This document shows, piece after piece, positions 1 through 14,100 of a stretch of DNA of 64,000 nt (positions are counted from its first letter, which is position 1; the number at the start of each line of letters is the position of its first letter). This DNA is from Rodentolepis nana (taxonomy: Eukaryota; Platyhelminthes; Cestoda; Cyclophyllidea; Hymenolepididae): the NCBI GenBank assembly GCA_900617975.1, contig UZAE01012017.1:19518-83517 (forward strand). The letters run 5' to 3'. A model generated the notes under the pieces. That model was not told the DNA's origin, did not search any database, and was given only the letters and a program-made list of their open reading frames with translations. The position numbers and the translations under genes were made by a program.

Positions 1-102
1 TTCGCCGATACACCAACTCTCCTGCCATCTACCGATTCTGCAGACGACTTACTTGAGAAACTCACCGCTCTTAGACTCACTCTTGCGGACGCTGATTCAT
101 CA
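1..102 (+). CDS. MMS19: MMS19-like, penultimate exon (5' part outside window)
   Basis: Frame 1 reads 34 codons beginning FADTPTLLPSTDSADDLLEK and ending ADADSS, then a GTATGT donor. The segment is acidic and helical, as expected for the loop and helix between two HEAT repeats. The left edge of the window cuts the exon, so its true start is unknown. Confidence 0.65.
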
Positions 103-2441
103 GTATGTTCTGTAGTGGACTAATTTTCAGTATTAAATATCCATGGTAAAACTTGAACACCAAAACTACCACTTTCAGGTTTTTTTATTAAATTGAATGG
201 AGAGGTCTTTGAAATTCGGTGATTAGCCTTAGAGTAAAAATGGCAAGCCATTATAAGCACGACCACACGAAAATGCATTTGTTTTTTTGTTGTAACAAAA
301 ATGGGAAAAATTGCTGCAGTCGTTTTCTTCTCTACAGCATATTCTATTTGACAAAAGTTGCTGCATTAATGGCGTTTATTCGCGGTTTTTTACTTGAGCT
401 ATTTCTTGTTACACGCGCACGCGCGCGGGAGACAGGTATCTACAGGCTTCCAATTATGAAATTACCCTTGAACTTTGCTCTTTTGACCAATATTAGCGTG
501 TGTTCTGTCTTGGTCATGGGTCTTTTGTTGTTTTTATTGTGGTGGACGTGCACGTTTTCACTGCCTACTCCGATTCCATATTTGTTGCCTCACCCCAAAA
601 TACCCGAGTTGAGCAATTGACAGCTTCCCCCCCCCCATATCTTCCCCTTATTAACCTACTCTGGTGCTGGTCTAAATTGGCCGCACTTGCAGGAAGGGCT
701 ATTGCGAAATTTGATTTTCAGGGTGTTAATGCGAATATTATGATCTGTAGAACTTGATATTTATGTCTCCCTAAGCAAGTTACGCATGTTTATTGCAATT
801 AATGACTCCATGTCGCAAAGTGTCTCAATGGACTGTAGTCTCGATTGAAAGCCCTGGTAACTATTTATCTTATTTCTGGTAACTAGATATTGATGAAAAT
901 GTGAATGCTGCCGGTAGTACGGTCACTGATCTAATGTAAATAGTAGGTCAAAGTAGGTGATAGCTTAGTTTGCTAGAAACTCGGCTATTTAAATTTATTT
1001 TACGACGTGGCAATTGAGTGGGGGTTAATGAGTTTTTAGGTAATCCTACATTCAGAAGCCCCGGATGTGTGGAAGTTACAGTTGCGCTCTGAATTCTTTT
1101 ACTAAATGGATGTTGGTGCTTATGGTAAACGCGATGGCTGTGGCCGAATAACTGGAAATAATTCAATTATCAGAATTATCATTCATATTGCTGGTGACCC
1201 AATCAGATAAGGTTTCCAATGAGTTTAGGGCATACACGTTCTTCGGTTCGATTAGTACATATTCGACAACATTTCAAATTTCCCTTATCGCCAGTAAAGG
1301 CCATCTTCAAGATTACCAATTTACGTATTTTCTTACACTTAATATTCACTATTCCACCTCCCTGTGAAAGCCTTTAACGATCTACTACGTTCTATCATAT
1401 TTTTGAGTACTGATCTCGTTGGTATTTTTTTAATGGATTTAAGGTGCGGATTAGATTGAAATCCATTACTACCATGGTGCATTAAGGAAGATTTCCTCTT
1501 TAACACCTAACCTCATTTTCATACATACCGGAAGGTTTTTGGGTGTGGTAGCGGCGGCTACAAATAAACGACGTTGCCTTTACTCCGTTTCAAGGTCAAA
1601 CTAAATCCAACCACCGAGGAGGATACATTTTCTTTTAAAACGAGTTTTTATTTTCACAAAGAAAACAAGAATTCCGAATGAAATGTGATATACAATATGA
1701 GCGGATGTACCCGTTCTCGCGAGTGTTGCCTAGTTAATAGCACTTTACTTCTTCAGGTCTTATTTTAAAGTAACATAAGCCCTCACTGTTTTTATATTTG
1801 CTAAAAATGGTCCAATTTTTTTCCGAGCTCCCTTTATCAGCTCTCTGTCACTTAATCTCTTTGGAATTGGCTTAGTCGTTGGTAGAATATCTGCCTTTTT
1901 TGCCAAATTTCTCTCTCTCTTCCTCTCTCTCTATTGCCATCTTCATGTGTTCACGTTAAGCTTCTAACTCTACACGGAGGCCATTAAAAGATGGAATATT
2001 CCTTCTCATTAACCTTCGATCAACTGGGTGTTACATTTTTAAGCCTGTGAAAGCACACAAAGAGAAAGATGTGCGCAAGTCTCTGTCTGAGTAATTTGAA
2101 TTAACCCCCCCCCCCTCCCTCCCTCCTTTTTGCCGTCATTTTAATCATTGTATATGCACGCCCTATCGCTATCTACCGCCCATAATTTCCACCTAATTTA
2201 TCGATGGCTTTCCTAACCAATTCTTTTTTTCTCCTGTTCACTGATTGAACAGCTTAGTACATCTAACCTACGATTCAATTTGGCTCGTTGTTTGCGTTTT
2301 CTTGTCGACCTTCCGCCTCCGGTGACATCGAGACATCGAAAGGGCGTTAAGCTTCTTCTGGAGGATCTGCTTGATGACAACTGTCAGTCTGTACGACTGG
2401 AAGCTGCCCGGGCAAACAATGAGTGGTGTGTCAAGGTGTAG
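1..2441 (+). CDS. MMS19: MMS19-like iron-sulfur targeting protein, 3' end of gene (partial)
   Basis: Two exons are visible, and the gene enters from the left edge. MMS19 is a HEAT-repeat adaptor of the cytosolic iron-sulfur assembly targeting complex; it hands clusters to DNA polymerases, helicases and repair enzymes. The identification rests on the last 63 codons, a HEAT-like helix pair (ARCLRFLVDLPPPV) followed by LLDDNCQSVRLEAARANNEW. This matches the very C-terminus of animal MMS19, where a 'LDD..R.VR.EA..AR.EW' segment closes the protein. The tail after the Trp is only four residues (CVKV). Exon 1 ends in phase 0 at a GTATGT donor and exon 2 starts in phase 0 after an AG, so the frame is continuous. 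The rest of the gene lies outside the window. Recognition is from memory of the family C-terminus; other HEAT proteins cannot be fully excluded. Confidence 0.72.
103..2252 (+). other. MMS19-like last intron
   Basis: A 2.15 kb intron bounded by GTATGT and AG. It holds low-complexity pyrimidine stretches, a C-run near 2106-2114 and CT-rich DNA near 1912-1935. I see no coding exon; the frames at 219-620 and 500-757 have no family resemblance and are interrupted on both sides. Confidence 0.6.
2253..2441 (+). CDS. MMS19: MMS19-like, terminal exon
   Basis: Sixty-two codons plus a TAG stop follow the acceptor ...TTGAACAG. The exon carries the C-terminal HEAT helices and the diagnostic LLDDNCQSVRLEAARANNEW block near the end. 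Confidence 0.75.
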   Translation, partial: LSTSNLRFNLARCLRFLVDLPPPVTSRHRKGVKLLLEDLLDDNCQSVRLEAARANNEWCVKV

Positions 2442-2513
2442 TCAGATGTCATGTCAAATGCTACCACTTTACATAACAATTATGCTAACCTGTGAATTGC
2501 TTGATTTTAGCTA

Positions 2514-2519
2514 AATAAA
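2514..2519 (+). terminator. Poly(A) signal AATAAA of the MMS19-like gene
   Basis: A canonical AATAAA lies 72 nt past the TAG stop on the same strand, the expected place for cleavage and polyadenylation. Confidence 0.55.
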
Positions 2520-4459
2520 TCGAATTCTTGCATATTTATTTTGTAACTTGGTTTTGACAAGGTGGGGTTTGTCGTTGTACTATTGATACATTTTCCCTAC
2601 AATCAGGTGGAAGCCTTTAAATAGGACGAATATATGAACACTCTAAAGCCGTTTAATCACAAAAGGCCGGGCTCATAGTCTATTGTTACTTCTCTGATTT
2701 TTTTTTATCTAACGAAGTCTTGATTATTGATTTCTACACTCATGCCTCCAATTTCCGCTCTCACAAGTTGTGTAATTATGCAATTATTCTATGTAAGCAC
2801 ACTTATTACATCAGTAAACAACGGTTGTTTGAGCCACGGATTTCCTTTCTGAGACAACTAACGATGGGAGTATTAGGACTGCATAACATTATATCAGAAG
2901 TTTGATTAAGTCAAACTTAATATAATTACGAACTGAGAGTCCTTTGCGGGAAAATATATCTGAAAAAAGTTGGCACCTTGCGACAATTAATTGAAAACTC
3001 ACATTCGGTCCACTGGCCAGTGCTAATCAGTGCTCCATTGAGATTGCGCTTAAATCTAACTTTTAACCTTACCGACATGTGCGCTACCCTCAGCTGAACG
3101 CAACTTACTGCATTATCTTACGCAATTTCTTGTTTTTTTAGGTTTGCGCATGAATTAGTTCTTGTGATTAGAATGAATATGCAGGCTTTAGTGAGATGAA
3201 TTAGAAAGAGGAATCCAAGTCACACTGTAAATTATCTGATATGATTCATGTTTAAAAACAACTAATTCAAATGAAGTCAAAAGGCTTAATTAAAAACACT
3301 CGAAGTCACGAATGTGAGAGGTTTCTTGGCTTACAAGAGGACGCTATTAAACATAATAATCACAATCGGATTTAGTTGTTTTTTATTTCGATTTAATGAA
3401 TCCGCCACATTTATATCAGGCATTTTCCATCATAGTAAAAATATGAAAATTATTATTGTTATTTCAAATGGCAGGGTTTATGGTATTTATCATTAGCCCT
3501 TAAACTTTGACTTCACCTTTCCCCATGGGTGGGGGAGGGTTACATATATAGCAGTTCATCAATAGCAGTTCATTAGCTGTCCTCTGGCTTCCCAGTAATT
3601 ATGGGTTTTTGTCGTTGTCTTTAGGGCTGGGCACCGAATCATGTGGGTCTTTTCCATTTCCTCCTGTAGGTTACATAGGGGGCATGTTGGGTGAGTATTT
3701 ACTCCTAATCTGGGAAGATGTTTTGCCTGGCAATCGTGTCCGATACGGAAATATGAAAAATATATTCGTAGAAGGCACCCTCCATTTCAGCACCCTCTTC
3801 TTGGGCCTTTTTACTTAAAATCTAAAATAACTAAAAAACGCACTTCCCAATCCTAAACTGCACTTGAATGGGCAAGGTTCATGAAGGCATGTTAAGATGA
3901 GGATAATGTATGAAATCACTAATTGGGTTGAGAGAGTATCGATATAGCGATTCACCTGCTGTTCCCAGAAAATCATACCACTCCCAGTCACCTCACTAAT
4001 GGGTAATTCTCTCTCCCACTCTCTCCCGGCTACATTTCCATTACTTCGAGTCGCTTGATCCATAACGCACATGATACGCGCCAGCTGTAGCAAGAGCTGG
4101 AAATTTCTTAACTGGAATTGCAAAGTGAATAGCTCTTACAGTTAAATATGAGCTTTTTGAAACTCAGTTCTTAAGAGCTGGGAATTGCTAATCAAGTAGG
4201 AGGGCTGTCATTAGAAAATTCCTAACTCTCTTAACATGGTACAAATTTACAATTACTTTAAATCCAATTTTCCATTTTTAATAATTAAAATCTCCCAGGG
4301 GCTATTAGCGGCTCTTTTTTGATTGCTAAAAACAGATACGCTTACTATTTCTGTCTCATATTGGCATTTACATTCTGAATCGCACAACAATAATTTACGT
4401 AGGAGGGTGATTAATACCTAATACCACGATGATGCATGTGTATATATTGCGTTTACATA
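2520..4459. other. Intergenic region between the MMS19-like and PPP2R3 genes
   Basis: The two genes are tail to tail across this stretch. It contains a copy of repeat family B (3466-3666). Otherwise I see only AT-rich DNA with no supported exon or RNA gene. Confidence 0.5.
3466..3666 (+). repeat. Repeat family B, copy 1 (possible MITE, right end missing)
   Basis: It begins with a shared end sequence (AAATGGCAGGGTTTATGG, then TATTTATCATTAGCCCTTAAA). The body contains ATATAGCAGTTCAT, TTAGCTGTCCTCTGGCTTCC, TCTTTAGGGCTGGGCACCG and TTCCATTTCCTCC. The same body occurs inverted at 13667-13900, where the conserved end sits on the opposite flank. The complete element therefore probably had the same ~50 bp end, inverted, on both sides. 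Confidence 0.6.
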
Positions 4460-4465
4460 TTTATT
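4460..4465 (-). terminator. Candidate poly(A) signal of the PPP2R3 gene
   Basis: TTTATT on the plus strand reads AATAAA on the minus strand, about 360 nt beyond the stop codon of the PPP2R3 homologue. AT-rich DNA makes chance AATAAA common, so this is a candidate only. Confidence 0.35.
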
Positions 4466-4826
4466 TACAACCTTCAATAAAACACAAGGAAAGGAAAGCG
4501 CATTAAGAGAAATGATAAAGCATTAGCATTAGAGTGTAAGAGGTGACGAAAGGGGGAAGTGATGTGAGGAGAATAAGTAAGAAAAAATGTTTGATGGGAG
4601 AGATACCTTATTCGGTTAACACAGCACATCTTTAGTGTTGGTGTTAGTTTCGGTGGTGGCTTTGTGTGGAAGATTGTTATTGAAAGACCATTAGTGGTAT
4701 AATAGTTTTGGCTTTGTACACGAATTGGGAGTGGAAACATATTGAGCTGTATTTCTGCATGAAGGTTGGTGGGGATGTGTGTAAAGCTTAGGCACCTTCG
4801 GGGTTGAGAATTGAGCATTAAGCAGT

Positions 4827-5114
4827 CTACTCCGCTGGAGTAGACTCAGTTGCAGCTGTTGGAGTAGATTGAGCAGGAGAGGATTCAGAAGAGACTTCCT
4901 TATTTGCTTGTGCCTGTTTGTCAGAGCCTTCAGCTGCTGCTGTGGACGAAAGGACAGGTGAAGAAGTTACAATATCTTCGTATTCTTCGTCCTCATCGTC
5001 TCCGTCTTCAATACCTGCGCCACCGCCACCACTCTCGGATGCTATTAGCATCTCGTATGTGTCTGACGCGTAGCGATCCCAGTCTGATACCTCTGTTAGG
5101 CCTTCTTCAATATC
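4827..5114 (-). CDS. PPP2R3: PPP2R3 homologue, terminal exon
   Basis: Ninety-five codons plus TAG. It begins DIEEGLTEVSDWDRYASDTY, the family's 'SDWDR.A...Y..L' segment. It then becomes an acidic stretch (GDDEDEEYEDI) and a Ser/Thr/Ala-rich tail. The disordered acidic tail resembles that of vertebrate B'' proteins in composition only. Confidence 0.9.
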   Translation of the reverse strand, partial: DIEEGLTEVSDWDRYASDTYEMLIASESGGGGAGIEDGDDEDEEYEDIVTSSPVLSSTAAAEGSDKQAQANKEVSSESSPAQSTPTAATESTPAE

Positions 5115-8100
5115 CTGAAATGTGAGGAAAATGTTTAGGTTTCAGTGGTGACTACTCGACCTTGTCATGCCATGAACTCTATGCAATCGCACATTGCTTA
5201 AACAACGGGTTAAAGTAAAATACAGTCAATTCTTTCCAAAGTGAATAAAATTTCTTTGGGATTTTCCCTTATATCGATTTCCAGTTGCTCAAAATTTTAA
5301 ATGGCAGTGGCATTCTTTTCTTCACTTAAAGTTGAAGTGGAAAAGAAATTATGGATTTGAGTGATCATGGCTTTCCATCTCAATAAGTAACCATTTTTAA
5401 CTGCGTCAAAAAGTTGCTCATTGATTCATTCAAATTCTCTAAAGCCCCGTATTCACCTCATATCTCTCTTCTCTCCTGGGGTTAGAATTTTATTCAGTTC
5501 TATTCCCCTTTACCCTCTCCTATACCTACTTGTGTCTCAACACCAATTTCTGTCTACCCCAATTTTTTTAGAGGAATTGACAAAGTTTGAAAAGGCACAT
5601 TTATGACCTCAAGAGCAATAGCCAACACTCTATAAAGTTAAGATATTAGTTTGAGCTCTGGAATTTTTCTGGCAGAAATCTCTATTATACAAAACCGTGC
5701 AAAATGAAGAGACGTTATGAAAACTTGAATTTATTTTTATCAATGCTTAAATTATGAAAAAGTGCCTTCCCAAGCTCTCCTTTTTGTCCATATCACCTTT
5801 GCGCTTCCCTTAAATTCGCGTAGGCGCAGAAGTATTAAGGCAACTTCCCACTATATTCCTCTTCCAATTGCAGACGTGTGTGTGTGTGTGTATGTGTGTG
5901 TGTGTGTGATCTCTCCTTTTCTTTTTATTACAACAGGAATAGCTTTGACAGCAGTGACAGTGCTGGCACTTAAGAGGCATGAAGTCTTGTCAAAAGCATG
6001 CCACTAACCGGACTGATAGCTCTATTTTGTCACAAAAAGATAGTCATTAACAGAAATATGTTCCGATGAGTCATGATAGCTTAGGTATCCAAGGAGTGAG
6101 AGATGAATTACAACCCCCAGAGACCTGGTTCACTTACACCGTCAGTTAACGAGCTATGCTACTGGTGCCTAATGACATTCATAGACAGAGGCGGCAGTAA
6201 CAAACGCAATTGTCGTCGTTATTATCATATTGGTGAATCACAAACATGGTCCAGATTATAGTAATAGCTAATGAAGTGCAAGAAGTATGACACCGGTTTT
6301 GCTTTTGCTATGACACTGCGATATGTGGATGACTTGGAGAAACATTTTCGTCAAGCTTATATGCATAACATGTCGTTTTGGGGCTGATACAAAAAATCGT
6401 ATAGTTCCCACACACTTAAACCTTTTCAGGGAAGCTGAAAGTTAATACCATGGCTAATTCAAGTACAAAAAGTTTAAAGCCATATGTATTAGGAGTTTCC
6501 AATTAATTGGGCTTTCTACAATATTATGCCATTAAACGGAACACTGACATAAATAAATTCCAATTTCAAAATTGCTCGAAAGCCTTCTCTATTTATTCAC
6601 AATTCGAAATCGGATGAATGTTCAAATAAGACTGCTGAAACTGCCATTTGGGAGCCGTCAGCCATATAATATTGGCAGAAAACTGCTCTAGATTGAATGA
6701 GTTCAAAGAAATCCTTGGTTGAAATACTTAAGAGGTAGACTTATTCGTATAGATTTCGCCCTTGAACTGTGAAAGTCATTTCAGTTAATTTAAAGGAAAA
6801 AATACAGAAATAGTGTATTTAAATTACGAAAGATACTAATGTGCGAAACTTAAGACTAACTCTGCAAAATTTAAGTGCACGCATTTTGAGTTCCTCAAAA
6901 CAGAAATAGGGTAATGAAACCATTTCTCTCAGGTCAGAAGTGAGCAAAAGCATGAACTAAGCAGGAATATATCAACAACTGGCAAATGAGGAAATTTAAA
7001 AGCCCCATTACCAGGAATAAATAGAAAACTCCCATTTTTTCTCTGACTTTCCTTATAAATAAACTAACATATTATAGAGCGATAAAGGACACATACCCTC
7101 AGATTGGAGAAAGGATCCCGTTGTTCATGCTGCAAGTATTTAGGCAAATTGAAAAAGGTGTCAAAGAAGACAGGACAGAGGTTACATTTCTTGAGATCAG
7201 AGAGACGAATCTTGTCAGGGATGGCAGGTCGGACCATATCTAAACACTGGCAGAGACAATCTTCTAGGGTTGGTGGTTCAATACCCATCTCTTCCATGCG
7301 TGCTGATTGCTCCGAGTAGAAGTATTCCAACTCGTAGAGGGAAAGAACTCCATCACCATCTAAATCCATACACCGGAACCAGTATTCGATACTGTAGGAA
7401 AATGAAGAAATATATTAGCAAGCGCCAACAGAGTTTAATAACTTGAGTTTATTTGGTCATTGGAACTTTTAGTGGAGTTGTTTTAGTAAGAAAATTGTAT
7501 TTTACTCCCCCCCCCCCCACCCCCACTTTTTGACCAAAATTCATTGGTGCGATCGGTCACCCCTGCCCATATTCCTTATTAGTCAATTTTGTAAAAATTA
7601 ATTTCTTATTATCATTAGATTCGATGTCTTTCAGACGAGACAGAATTTGAAATGTCTGGATATCAAGCTGTCCCAAACAGATACTGGCAAGATATATGTA
7701 CGCGAAAAATCAAATACTACGCTAAGTGAAGTTTTAGAAGAGGACAAGGCCAGCTTTTCCGGAGAGGTCGCAAAACAGAAAAGAGAGGGTGGACAGATAA
7801 AGAAGTAGAAGGGCTTGATTATTACTTAACGGACCCTGGCATAACTTCATCTAGCGGAACTAGGTACGATGTCCACCAGTGCGCTTCAAATAAGTGGAAT
7901 TACCAGCCACATTGATCAGGTTTGGTGAAGTAAGATGGGGTTCTTACGAAACGAGTTAAGAAAAGGAGAAAATAGAGATGGTCATTAAAACGCCAATAGA
8001 GGTGGAATTGACAGAGAAGAGATAAAAAGTTATGCCAATTGCTTTAAAAATGGAAGAGAGGACTGTTTGTCCAAAGGTGCCAATTCATGTGAAAATTATC

Positions 8101-11100
8101 CCCATTTGAGGCCCAATCTAATGGAAAATAGGGCAGTGGGGTATGACTAATAGTATTTGGGCATGACTAAAAAAATTTCACGTGCCAGTAGCTACTACTG
8201 ATACTGAAATCCATACAACGCCTTGTGCAGTATGCAGCATTTAGCATGCTTTATTTATTCATTTTTATAAATAAGCCAAGAGTAAGAGTCTCCCGTAGAC
8301 TTCTACTAAAAACACTATCCTAAGTGGTCATACTTACACAACTTGGTTACTAGCAAGGCTTTCAGATCCACTCCCCATAACACAGCCTACATTCTTCTAC
8401 TCGTTTAAGAAGAGTGTAATGCGAAAAGACACGAAAGTCATACAGACATGCGAAGTAAGGCAAACGGTTCATGCAAATTTTAGCGAAAAAAGCAACATAT
8501 CACATACATTTCTCAACTAGATATCGCTCTATTGCAACCTCTTTACGCGTGTCACGAAATAAGGATGCGTGTTTATTCTCGTTTTCTGTGGTTGACTTTA
8601 CTGAAGAAGTAGACAAAGACGGCAAATTGCCAAACACATTCTTCTGGGGGAGAATAGAAAACAAGGTACGGGGGGGGGGTAAGATGGATATCATGCAACT
8701 TGATGTCTCAGGACCAATCCACTTCATACTTTGCTTTATTCGATTAGTGTTTATAAAACTGGCTAAACACCGTTGACGAAAAAAGACAACTAAATGAAGT
8801 ACCATAAAAGATATTTCCAGTTAAGGGGATAAGAATGCACATAGGCCATGGAAAATAATGACAATAAACGCTGATATGGGCTGACAAAATTTTGACATTT
8901 AGTGTTTTCGACAAATAAGATTATTGAAAAATATTTAGCTCAATTTTAGGCACCTGGAAAATGAATGCCACTTTTAATTATGGTAAAGTTGATTAGAGAG
9001 CTTGAAATGTACAACTAATCGAGTAGAATGCAATATATTTCAATCGAGACTCGAATAAGAGCAAAATAAATAAATAGCCCGTAAAACAAATAAACTTAAT
9101 AGCCATCATTTTGAGTTCATCAATTATCGATTAATTTTTTTTTCACACAGGAAATAAAATCTCCTTAATATCCTTCTGGATAATAGAAATCTCCACTTAT
9201 GCCATACCTACACAGCACAACATGAAGAATCGTGGTATCTAATAGGGATTGTGCTTACTGTCTCAGAAGAGACCTGAGTTGATTAAAGCAAGTCACAAAC
9301 AGGTTAGTGTAAGTGATAGTATTAACCAATAAATCGATGGCAGCTCACCTTCGAGGATGTCGTTTGTCTTCTTCGGCCAGAAGGAACCACACAAAGTCGG
9401 AGTAAGTCATTGTACCCTCCTTGAAAGAAGTTTGACTAAAATTTAAATTTAAACAAAATATTTCATTTAGTTTTGCACACTCGCCATCCTTAGATTAACT
9501 GGAATCCATTCATATACCTATGGGCGTACGTAGACGTCTCATAAAAGTGCAATTAAATGCTAAACATCGATACCAAGATGAAAATCAATAAAAAACTTTG
9601 TTGCGATCGTGTGTGTGGGTTGAGCTTACCGGGTAACTGCACCGCTGAATATTCGATCGATCATCCTTTCAGAGATAGCTGAAACAAATAAAAGCAATAA
9701 TATGTTTATTTACTATTTGGATTCAAACAGTAACAGTTAAACTTGTAACTTCAAATTTTATCGAAAACCTTAAGGTGGTAGTCATCTTCTAGAATTATTA
9801 AAAGTATTTATGAGTTTTTAAAAGATGGCATATTGCAAAAAATGTAATTAATAATTCTACCATTCCCAGTTTTATTCAAATAAGTGATATATTGTTAGGA
9901 GAATTGAATGATACGAGATAAACTCATAGATTTTATAATCTTGCATTGCAGATAAAGGGAATAAGCTCAGGTAGTCAATATAGACACCTTGTTAAAGCAA
10001 AAGCATGAAATATCCCTCCCCCNCCCCCCCCCCCCCCCCCCCCCCCCTCCCCCCTACTCAACAACCAGCTAGTCTGATTAGCTTAAAATCTAAAAAAGGA
10101 GAACATGCAACCGCCCTTATCAATGATCTCATATCTCTCACTCATCAACGTGCCAGAAGTTAAAAGTTCTATATTCTGTCAATCTATCGCTTTAAAATAT
10201 AAAAATTCTGGTAACTGTTTTCTGGCTATTATCTCTGAGTCTATTTGAAAAGAAATCAGGTGACTCTGAATAGAGGGAGGGCAAATTTCAAACGAAACTC
10301 GTATTATATCATCCCCATCTCATAGACCAAAACTTAAAAATGTAACAAACCAACCATAACACTGGTAGGTAGATAAATATCTGCATTAAATTTATTTCAC
10401 TTGAAAAATTAAATATCTTCAAATAAGCAATAGCATAAATTAGCATGAAATCGAATAAAGTGATGTAAAGAAATATCATACCGTAATTATTATGTCGAGC
10501 AAGATCCGCTTTACTAATGATGAGATCGTGATTTGTATCTAACTCCCAGAATTTGCAGTAGATCACATAGAAGTGTTCATAGGAGAAGTACTGTGTAACC
10601 AGGTTGATGTCCTCCTCTGTTTCAAGGGAAGCGAGTACAGCAAGAAAGTTTGATCTTCGTAATTCACCCAAACTTATTCGACCTGACCAAGAGGTGTTTG
10701 TGCAGAAGAAGATTCGAGATACTACAGTTGTCACGTATCGCGCGTGAAACTCCGGTGCTGCCTGGAGGAAGTTTAGGCTTGGGTGAGTGTCCACAACGTC
10801 CTAGATGAGTGAGGGAATGCCATCAATAGAGTGGTCTCAATTGCCATGATTAACGTTTTATTGCAGCAAAAACAAAAACAACACATGATAACACTAACTA
10901 ACTTCATTGATAAGGACTATTTTCTGTAATGCAGTTGAAGCTTGTTAACCCGTTGAATGTTCTTTCAAGAAGTTGCTAGGACTATATTTGATACACATTA
11001 ATATTTATAAAGCTTATTTACAAATGAACATGGCTCCTGGTGCTAAAGTAGATAAACTAATCATAAATGCCTCACCAACGGGTCGATAATCCATAGGAAA

Positions 11101-14100
11101 AGCGGTGTAAATGAACCAGTCAGTAACTTTAGAAACTATGCTCAGTATTTACAGTACACGGGTGGATAAACCCAACTTTAAAATCGCCAAACACATCTAA
11201 TTTAACTTTATCTATGTTACGAGGATTCTCTAATGACAGCAAAAAAACTCTTTTGAAGTTGTTTTGCGGTTAGTGCTTTCTATAATTCTTTCATATTAAA
11301 GAGTGATTACCATCATTACTAAAGTAACAACTAAAAATCTACTGCCCTTTACAGTAGGAAACAATGCCAAAACTTATTTAGAGGCAAATGAAGTGAAATT
11401 GCAAGGTAAAAGATTAATTTTCTCTCTGTAGTACACTTTATTCATTTAATCATCGCACACAAAAAACGCTCACACACACACGCCTGCTGAACTTGTATGA
11501 TGACTTGTAATACTATGAATGTTTTTGGCAAATAATAGGCAGCTGACATCATGTGTGATGTGTGCAAGAGCGTTGTTGAAAGAACAATACACAGGTGGTT
11601 TAGAAAATGTGTCAGCACCTAATATCGATCAACAACTAGTAGGAAATTTTGTTAGAGATCTGAACGGAATTCATCCCTCGAATGCTCAACTATCGCTTAA
11701 TGGTTTCCACTTGGCAATGAAATGCTATTACAGCCGATCAGACTCCATCTATCCAGAGCCATACAAGTGCTGGTATTTTCTTAGTAGAAATCGGTTATTG
11801 CCTTTAAGACCGTTAAGCAAGATAACTATTGCCAAAATGAGGTGCATTTCATCAATTGATATGATTATTTAATATGGAAAATAAAAAATGGTTGGAGTAA
11901 ATTATTTTTTCCCTTATTTGTTAAGGTTCAAGACGGAAAATTTATAAAACCAATGGCTTATATGCAGCAAGATTTAAATTGGTCCGCATTTTCATTTTCA
12001 CTTGTTTCATAGTAGTATGCTTCCAAATATCACAGATGACACAGTGTTATAGGAGCTGACTGAAAGTAGATCCCTATAAAGATCTATAGACGTTTAACTG
12101 TACATGAATGTACTTGGTTACCAGTATAATATGAAGTTCAGGAAACGTCTGATGGAATGCAATGATTATGAGGAATCATTATATAAGTACATGTTCAGAT
12201 CGTTGGCAAGATTTTCAAGACTTTTCATGTAAAAAACGTGGTCTTTATTAGAATGGCCCTTAATTTGTTTAAGAAACTGGAAATGAGAGCTTATTTTCAG
12301 GTTAATTTTCAAATAAAATCCCATGAATGTTTATTTCCCTCAAACCAATTGCATTTCCAACGTGCGATAACTTCATATGAACCCTAGTTGAGTCCAACCA
12401 TCTTTAATCATGAAAAGTATCACTGTTCTCATTAGAATATGAAAAAAGCACATATTCACCGCTATATCAACTTAATGGTTTAGTAATATCAAATTAGGCA
12501 TTCTATTCCACAGAGTTTGGATTTTAAGAAAAAAATTTTCGATTCTAGCTTAAAGCCAACAAATACAATGACCTACTTATACAATAGGAAAATAAAAGTG
12601 GTGACTCCTTCAATCTGCATGGTTGCATTGTACATTATTGAGTCATTTGAAATGTGCAATTTCATGAGAATTCTTGAAAAGTCTTGAATTTTATTACTTC
12701 ATTCCATGAAAAAAAGTGCATTGATACATGAACAGATTTAAAAAATGTCTAGAAGCCGTAAGTAGAAGAGAGGGCAGCAAATCCTCAATTGAGAATGAGA
12801 ATTAAGTAAATAAAGGAAAAGAGATATGAGCTGAATGCATGCACCAGAATGTACAGTTGTTCTCAAAACAGAAAATATAAAAGGCCAACCGAATGCTATG
12901 CATTAAATACTATCGAAACATACTTCCAAAGGAGAATGATCGCCTACATTGAATCACAATCTACTAAGGAAAAGCTATGCAGGATTTTCCAAATCAGCTT
13001 TTACTTCACATCTTCCCAGCATAAAGCTATCATTACAAAGAATGCCCTATTGTGATGGCCAAAGGTGCCCTTTTAAAGGGGTGGAATTAAAAGGTCATTT
13101 AAAGAAAGTCAAAACTATACTTTAGCAGGAGGTTGATAACTACACTATACTGTCAATGTACTTTAAGGCTTAAAAATAGAAAATAAATAGAGTTACCCAA
13201 TTTGTCAACCGTTGGTCAAGAAAAGGACATGTTTAGACGTCCTTAAATCTGTTCATTAAAGAAGAGATCTTGCTCAATTAAATAAATATGTGACACAATT
13301 CCCTAGGATTTTGAAGAAACGTATTTTTGAATATAGTTTCTTAGTCTGAGAGAAGTCAGTTCCAAGCCTCTAATAACTAAGGAATATGCCCTTTCACGTG
13401 TCACCAGTTTTGCCATCTTACCAAACTCGGGAAGTGTCCTGTGACGCTACTACATAATTATTTGTTTTTTTTATTTGAACCTACTCTCAAGAAGGACATA
13501 CAATTATGCATACTTAACCTCTAAGCTTGGCCTCCGAAACTACTTAATTAAGAAAATCAGATAGGAGCCACAAATTAACAATATCCAAGTAGGGTCTAGA
13601 TACTGACTCTTGTGAATAAAGTGAATGCAAAATGGAAGCCTGGCATTTCAGGAATATATTTATTTCAAATGGCAGGCTTTATGATATTTATCATTAGCCC
13701 TTAAAATTCTGACTTCAGGAGGAAATGGAGAAGACCCACCTGATTCGTTGTCCAGCCCTAAAGACAAGGACGGAAAGCCAAAGATACTGGGAAGCAAGAA
13801 GACAGCTAGTGAACTGCTATTAATTAACTGCTATAAATGTACACCCCCCCCCCCCCCCCACCCTTGGGGGAAGCTGAAGTAGGGGGGAAGTCAGGAATAT
13901 AAATTTTACGCAATTACATTTAGTACAATTAAATCTTTAAATCCAAGACTTAGCGCTGTCATTTTATTGAATTGGCTAAAATATTCTAAAATATTGAAGG
14001 CTCTAGAAGAATGCAATTTGTACACCGTTAGCATGATAATTAACGTTGAATAAAACTCTGAGTACTTTTGTGTTTAAATTACCTCTACCATTTATCGGAG

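Noticed and set aside
219..620. 133-codon frame in the MMS19-like intron
   Set aside because: It has irregular composition, no domain and no splice context. It includes low-complexity pyrimidine DNA and lies inside a well-bounded intron.
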